64,000 bases of DNA from JAIOSF01 sp047159865 (GTDB taxonomy: Bacteria; Campylobacterota; Campylobacteria; Campylobacterales; Arcobacteraceae): positions 868,001 to 932,000 of the forward strand of contig NZ_AP038804.1 of NCBI RefSeq assembly GCF_047159865.1, given 5' to 3'. Positions 61,215 through 64,000 of this stretch are shown here, piece by piece; position 1 is the first letter of the stretch; each line of letters starts with the position of its first letter. A program made the translations under genes and the position numbers. The notes under the pieces are model-generated. The model saw only the letters and a program-made list of their open reading frames with translations. It was not told the DNA's origin and did no database searches.

Positions 61215-62102
61215 TTAGTCAAAGTTATATCCCATCTCACTTAAAGAGTTTTTATTTTTAGTCCACCCTTTTTTCACTGAAACAAAAAGTTCTAGGTAAA
61301 CTTTCTTTTGAGTAAGTCTTTCTATTTTTTTTCGTGCATTGTAACCTATTCTTTTGATTGCAACTGCACCCTTACCGATGATCATCCCTTTTTGAGTAGA
61401 TTTTTCTACAACAATAGTAGCTTTTATCACATCTACATTGTCTTTCTCTTCTACCCTATCAATTATAACATCTGCTTCATAAGGTATCTCATCAGAGATA
61501 TTATCAAAAATTGATTCTCGTATAAACTCTCTATAAATCTCTCTTAAATGAGATGTAGTCATAATTTCAGTATCATAAAGTGGTGGTGATTCTGGTAAAT
61601 GCTTTACAATAGCATCTAAGATATCTTTTTCCTTAGTTCCTTTTTTAATCGAAACGGGAATTAAAGATTCATATTTATCATCGAACTTCTTATACTCTTC
61701 AATTTTATCAAAAAGTTCAGTATCATTCACAAAATCTGTTTTTGTCAAAAGTAAAATATGTTTTGTATTTTTTGTGTTCTTTACTAAAAAATCTTCATAA
61801 TGTTTCACTTTATCTGTAACAGGTGCAAGATATAAAATCAAATCACAATCACCAATTGCCTTTAGTGCTTCTTCTAGCATAAATTGATTTATCAGTTTTT
61901 CATTTTCATGTATACCTGGAGTATCTATAAACACAATTTGATCATCTTCATTCATCACAATTACATTTGATCTTTTTCGTGTTGCATTTGCTTTATGTGA
62001 AACCATAGTTATCTTTTCACCAACTAGCCAGTTTAATAATGAACTTTTTCCTGCATTTGGTCTTCCCACCGTTGCTACAAATCCACATTTTGTATTTGTC
62101 AA
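61215..62102 (-). CDS. era: GTPase Era
   Basis: Era assists 30S ribosomal subunit maturation. The 295 residues have G1 GRPNAGKSSLLN, G3 DTPGIHE, G4 LTKTD, and a C-terminal KH domain with GKGAVAIKRIGYNARKKIE. The start codon is TTG, placed after AAGGA at a suitable distance; there is no nearby ATG. It may be co-transcribed with the pilus-like genes that follow. Confidence 0.95.
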   Translation of the reverse strand: MTNTKCGFVATVGRPNAGKSSLLNWLVGEKITMVSHKANATRKRSNVIVMNEDDQIVFIDTPGIHENEKLINQFMLEEALKAIGDCDLILYLAPVTDKVKHYEDFLVKNTKNTKHILLLTKTDFVNDTELFDKIEEYKKFDDKYESLIPVSIKKGTKEKDILDAIVKHLPESPPLYDTEIMTTSHLREIYREFIRESIFDNISDEIPYEADVIIDRVEEKDNVDVIKATIVVEKSTQKGMIIGKGAVAIKRIGYNARKKIERLTQKKVYLELFVSVKKGWTKNKNSLSEMGYNFD

Positions 62103-62175
62103 ATTTTTTCCTTTTTCTTTTACTGTTTATTAGTTTTCAGTCAAACAATTTATTTTATTTTAAATACTTTGAAAT

Positions 62176-62195
62176 ATATATTATTATACAATACT
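62176..62195. promoter_or_regulatory. Overlapping divergent -10 boxes of era and cmoA
   Basis: TATAAT on the minus strand (62183-62188, in TTGTATAATAATA) can serve era. On the plus strand TATATT (62177-62182), TATTAT (62179-62184) or TACAAT (62187-62192) can serve cmoA. The cmoA boxes lie so near its ATG at 62200 that its transcript would be leaderless or nearly so. Confidence 0.4.
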
Positions 62196-62199
62196 TTTA

Positions 62200-62907
62200 A
62201 TGAAAGATAAACTATTTGAAAAACCAATAAAAAAACAATTTGAATTTGATGAGGATGTTGCATCTGTATTTGACGATATGCTTAGCCGTTCAGTTCCTCA
62301 CTATGATGATATGCTAAATCTCACAACTGCTTTTGCTTTGAAGTATACTCAGGAAAATAGTACTATTTATGATCTAGGTTGCTCAACAGCAACTACACTT
62401 ATAAATATAGCAAAAAACTCAAATACTTCTTTAAACTTAATTGGTATTGATACTTCAAATGCAATGCTCAATAGAGCAAAACACAAAGCAAATGCCTATG
62501 GTATAGATATAAAGTTTATTGAGGATGATATCTTTAATGTTGATTTTCAATCATCAAATGTCATTATCTCAAATTATACTTTACAGTTTATTCGACCACT
62601 TCAAAGAGAAGAGTTAGTAAAAAAAATATATGACTCACTTGAAGTTGGTTCTATTTTTATATTTAGTGAAAAAGTAATTACCGATAATAAAACTTTAAAC
62701 AAACAATTTATAGATGAATACTACGACTTTAAAAAAACACAAGGATATAGTGAATTTGAGATATCTCAAAAACGAGAAGCATTGGAAAATGTACTGATTC
62801 CATATAGTTATGAAGAAAATAAAAAAATGATTTTGGATGCAGGATTTTCAAACTTTGACTGTATTTTCAAGTGGGTGAATTTTGCTACTTTTGTAGCGAT
62901 TAAGTAA
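62200..62907 (+). CDS. cmoA: Carboxy-S-adenosyl-L-methionine synthase CmoA
   Basis: CmoA makes the carboxylated SAM cofactor for the 5-oxyacetic acid modification of tRNA wobble uridine. The 235 residues start like the family (LFEKPIKKQFEFDEDVASVF), with RSVPHYDDML, DLGCSTATTL for SAM binding, NYTLQFIRP and YSEFEISQKREALENV. No ribosome binding site is visible before the ATG. Confidence 0.93.
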   Translation: MKDKLFEKPIKKQFEFDEDVASVFDDMLSRSVPHYDDMLNLTTAFALKYTQENSTIYDLGCSTATTLINIAKNSNTSLNLIGIDTSNAMLNRAKHKANAYGIDIKFIEDDIFNVDFQSSNVIISNYTLQFIRPLQREELVKKIYDSLEVGSIFIFSEKVITDNKTLNKQFIDEYYDFKKTQGYSEFEISQKREALENVLIPYSYEENKKMILDAGFSNFDCIFKWVNFATFVAIK

Positions 62908-62912
62908 TAAAC

Positions 62913-62949
62913 AATATAAAAACTTAAAAGGACTAAAAGTTTTTATATT
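62913..62949 (+). terminator. Hairpin terminator after cmoA
   Basis: A perfect 13-bp AT-rich stem (62913-62925 with 62937-62949) encloses an 11-base loop just after the cmoA stop and is followed by TTTTAATT. Confidence 0.6.
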
Positions 62950-62986
62950 TTAATTATCATTGTTAAATTTCGTACTGAAAGTATAA

Positions 62987-63014
62987 GAAATGAAAATGAA
63001 ATGAAAATGAAATG
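62987..63014. repeat. Short tandem repeat
   Basis: Two and a half copies of the 11-base unit GAAATGAAAAT lie in the 205-base gap between cmoA and the broken toxin gene. The rest of the gap (62950-63112) shows no gene or clear signal. Confidence 0.6.
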
Positions 63015-63112
63015 TAGAAGGCTAACTTAAAGTGCAACGGTTAGATATAGTAAATAGTTTAGAAATAAAAGGTGGGTTTACAGAATTTATTTTACACTCT
63101 CTTCTATAACGA

Positions 63113-63423
63113 TTATTTACTAAGTTCTTCTATGTATTGATTTAGTGTATTTTCGTTGATACTTTCTATTTGTGATTTATCATAAATAGTCAATAAATAT
63201 ACTGTATCATTTATTTTTAAATAATACAACCTGCTCGTTTGCCTTTGTTTTTTATACTATTTGATAATCTTACTTTGTAAAGATTGTTTTTTATACTTGT
63301 AGCTTCTTTATGAATATTATCAAAATCTACAACAAAGTTATTTAAATCTTCTTTTATAAGATTATATTTCTTAGATAACTTTTTTACTTCTTTATCAAAT
63401 CTTGATACAGTTTCAAAGTTCAC
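63113..63423 (-). pseudogene. RelE/ParE-like toxin gene broken by a frameshift
   Basis: The first 65 codons (GTG start at 63423) encode VSRFDKEVKKLSKKYNL and, further on, VRLSNSIKNKGKRAG, the usual front part of a RelE-type mRNA-cleaving toxin. This frame stops at 63217. The next frame continues with LYYLKINDTVYLLTIYDKS and stops at 63113-63115, exactly the expected C-terminal half. One missing base near 63228 would explain the break. The start overlaps the antitoxin gene by 11 bases. A sequencing error is the alternative. Confidence 0.75.
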
Positions 63424-63619
63424 TAAACAAATCTTTTATAGGTCTTGATTTTCCTTGTTTTATCTCTTCAAGTCCGATAACGATATCATTCGCTATTTTA
63501 TGCTCTTTATGATAAATTGTTTTTTTTAGTACTTTGTTTACTTCTTCTTGAATATTTATACCACTTTTTAACATATCGTTATAAATACTATCTTCAACTT
63601 CTAATTTAACAATTTGCAT
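63413..63619 (-). CDS. RelB-like antitoxin
   Basis: The 68-residue protein starts MQIVKLEVEDSIYNDMLKSG, an N-terminal strand and helix typical of ribbon-helix-helix antitoxins. It ends with a flexible, charged tail (GKSRPIKDLFSEL) of the toxin-neutralising type. It precedes and overlaps the toxin gene, the normal order for RelB/RelE-like pairs. A palindromic operator candidate overlaps its promoter. Confidence 0.75.
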   Translation of the reverse strand: MQIVKLEVEDSIYNDMLKSGINIQEEVNKVLKKTIYHKEHKIANDIVIGLEEIKQGKSRPIKDLFSEL

Positions 63620-63638
63620 AAATACCCCTTTTTATTTT

Positions 63639-63651
63639 TGATATTGTATCA
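63639..63651 (-). promoter_or_regulatory. Antitoxin promoter with palindromic operator candidate
   Basis: The palindrome TGATATTGTATCA (5-bp arms, 3-base centre) contains the probable -10 box TACAAT (63643-63648, minus strand), 24 bases before the antitoxin start. This is the usual location for toxin-antitoxin autoregulation. The rest of 63652-63840 is AT-rich and holds only a short GGAGTA/TACTCC hairpin near 63740-63755. Confidence 0.4.
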
Positions 63652-63841
63652 TATTAGATTATTAAAGTAAATATTTGTATATTTTTAGGTTAAATAATAG
63701 TTTTCTTTTTGTAAATGCTTTTATTGGATTGTATTAGATAAGGAGTAAGTACTCCTCCCAAATACCTATCTTTTAGCTTTAAAGTCTTTATATAAAGTAT
63801 TTATAATTAACAACATAAACTAAAGGTAACATATAGGGTAA

Positions 63842-63859
63842 CAAAAAGACAAAGTGTCT
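63842..63859 (-). terminator. Possible terminator after the right-edge gene
   Basis: On the minus strand the stop codon region forms a short stem, AGACA with TGTCT around CTT, followed by TTTTTG. The short stem makes the call weak. Confidence 0.35.
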
Positions 63860-64000
63860 ATACTTTTTTTAGATATTTTCGTATATCCTCTTGAACTCTA
63901 AAAGCTATATCAATGCAATTTAAACATATCTCTTTATCAGGTTCAAAATCAGGTAATACAGAACCAAAAGGATATTTTGAAGATAAGTATATAGTGTCTA
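63858..64000 (-). CDS. C-terminal end of a HEPN-like domain protein (cut by window edge)
   Basis: An open minus-strand frame enters from the right edge and stops at 63858-63860. The visible 46 residues include SSKYPFGSVLPDFEPD followed by a helix (EICLNCIDIAFRVQEDIRKYL). This is the pattern of the C-terminal part of small HEPN-domain proteins, often RNases paired with nucleotidyltransferase antitoxins. Only the tail is seen, so the call is tentative. The next upstream gene would show whether it is a toxin pair. Confidence 0.45.
   Translation of the reverse strand, partial: DTIYLSSKYPFGSVLPDFEPDKEICLNCIDIAFRVQEDIRKYLKKV

Noticed and set aside
63652..63857. Possible attachment site or integrase remnant near the right edge
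   Set aside because: Short repeats such as GGTAACA occur twice, but there is no tRNA end, integrase frame or longer duplicated core in view.
1..64000. tRNA, rRNA, CRISPR arrays and insertion sequences
   Set aside because: The gaps are short and contain no cloverleaf-like sequence, spaced repeats or transposase-like frames.

Overview
The window is a 64 kb, very AT-rich, gene-dense chromosome piece that looks like a Campylobacterota member of the Arcobacter type. Support for this: a FliY-type switch protein with an N-terminal CheC/CheX-like domain, a single-domain FlgJ, a long FlgE hook protein, a remote CheZ, a fused ispDF gene followed by an HP1021-type orphan regulator, and many overlapping or nearly touching genes. 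The stator genes are of the sodium (PomA/PomB) type, which fits a marine or brackish lifestyle. The lineage assignment is inference from gene content; no rRNA or tRNA gene was seen.

Layout. 82-588: peroxiredoxin (bcp), converging on lspA and sharing a terminator hairpin with it. 581-36744: about 36 kb of uninterrupted minus-strand genes. In transcription order these are cheY, cheZ, flgF, flgB, fliF, fliG, fliH; then a short FliN, flgD, two FlgE-family hook genes, a coiled-coil membrane protein and a large TPR protein; then a FlaG-like gene, fliY, pomA, pomB, flgJ, flgN, a possible flgA, flhF, flhG, a small membrane protein, fliE, flgC, fliK, fliR, flhB, a second large TPR protein, fliI, flgL and flhA; and finally a housekeeping tail yajC-secD-secF-glmM-lspA. 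36881-39565: a divergent plus-strand group of flgG, a lysine-rich protein, and a membrane protein that joins a FliY/CheX-like cytoplasmic domain to a SPOR-like periplasmic domain. 39540-46259: minus-strand housekeeping genes (DHH phosphoesterase, PBP2, MreD-like, YigZ, RsmI, L31, a diguanylate cyclase, an RluA-type pseudouridine synthase). 46367-48849: ispDF, HP1021-like regulator, pgpA. 48887-52813: nadC, nadA, plsY, folB, a DNA-binding protein, queF. 52901-57072: Kef-type antiporter, clpS, clpA. 57074-62102: era followed by a four-gene type II secretion/type IV pilus-like inner-membrane platform. 62200-62907: cmoA. From 62908 to the right edge the sequence is accessory in character: a RelB-like antitoxin with a frameshifted RelE-like toxin, and the tail of a HEPN-like protein.

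How the genes work together. The main block encodes most of the flagellar basal body: MS ring, rotor, export gate and ATPase, proximal and distal rod, hook, hook-length control, stator, the FlhF/FlhG placement pair, and the CheY-CheZ switch-control pair. Flagellin, FliD, FliS, canonical FliM, FliP, FliQ, FlgH, FlgI, FlgK and the flagellar sigma factors are not here and must lie elsewhere or be absent. The least explained proteins are the SPOR/CheX-like membrane protein next to flgG, the two TPR proteins (possible PflA/PflB-type scaffolds), and the CheZ-like protein carrying several FliM/CheZ-like docking motifs. Together they suggest a lineage-specific motor accessory layer.
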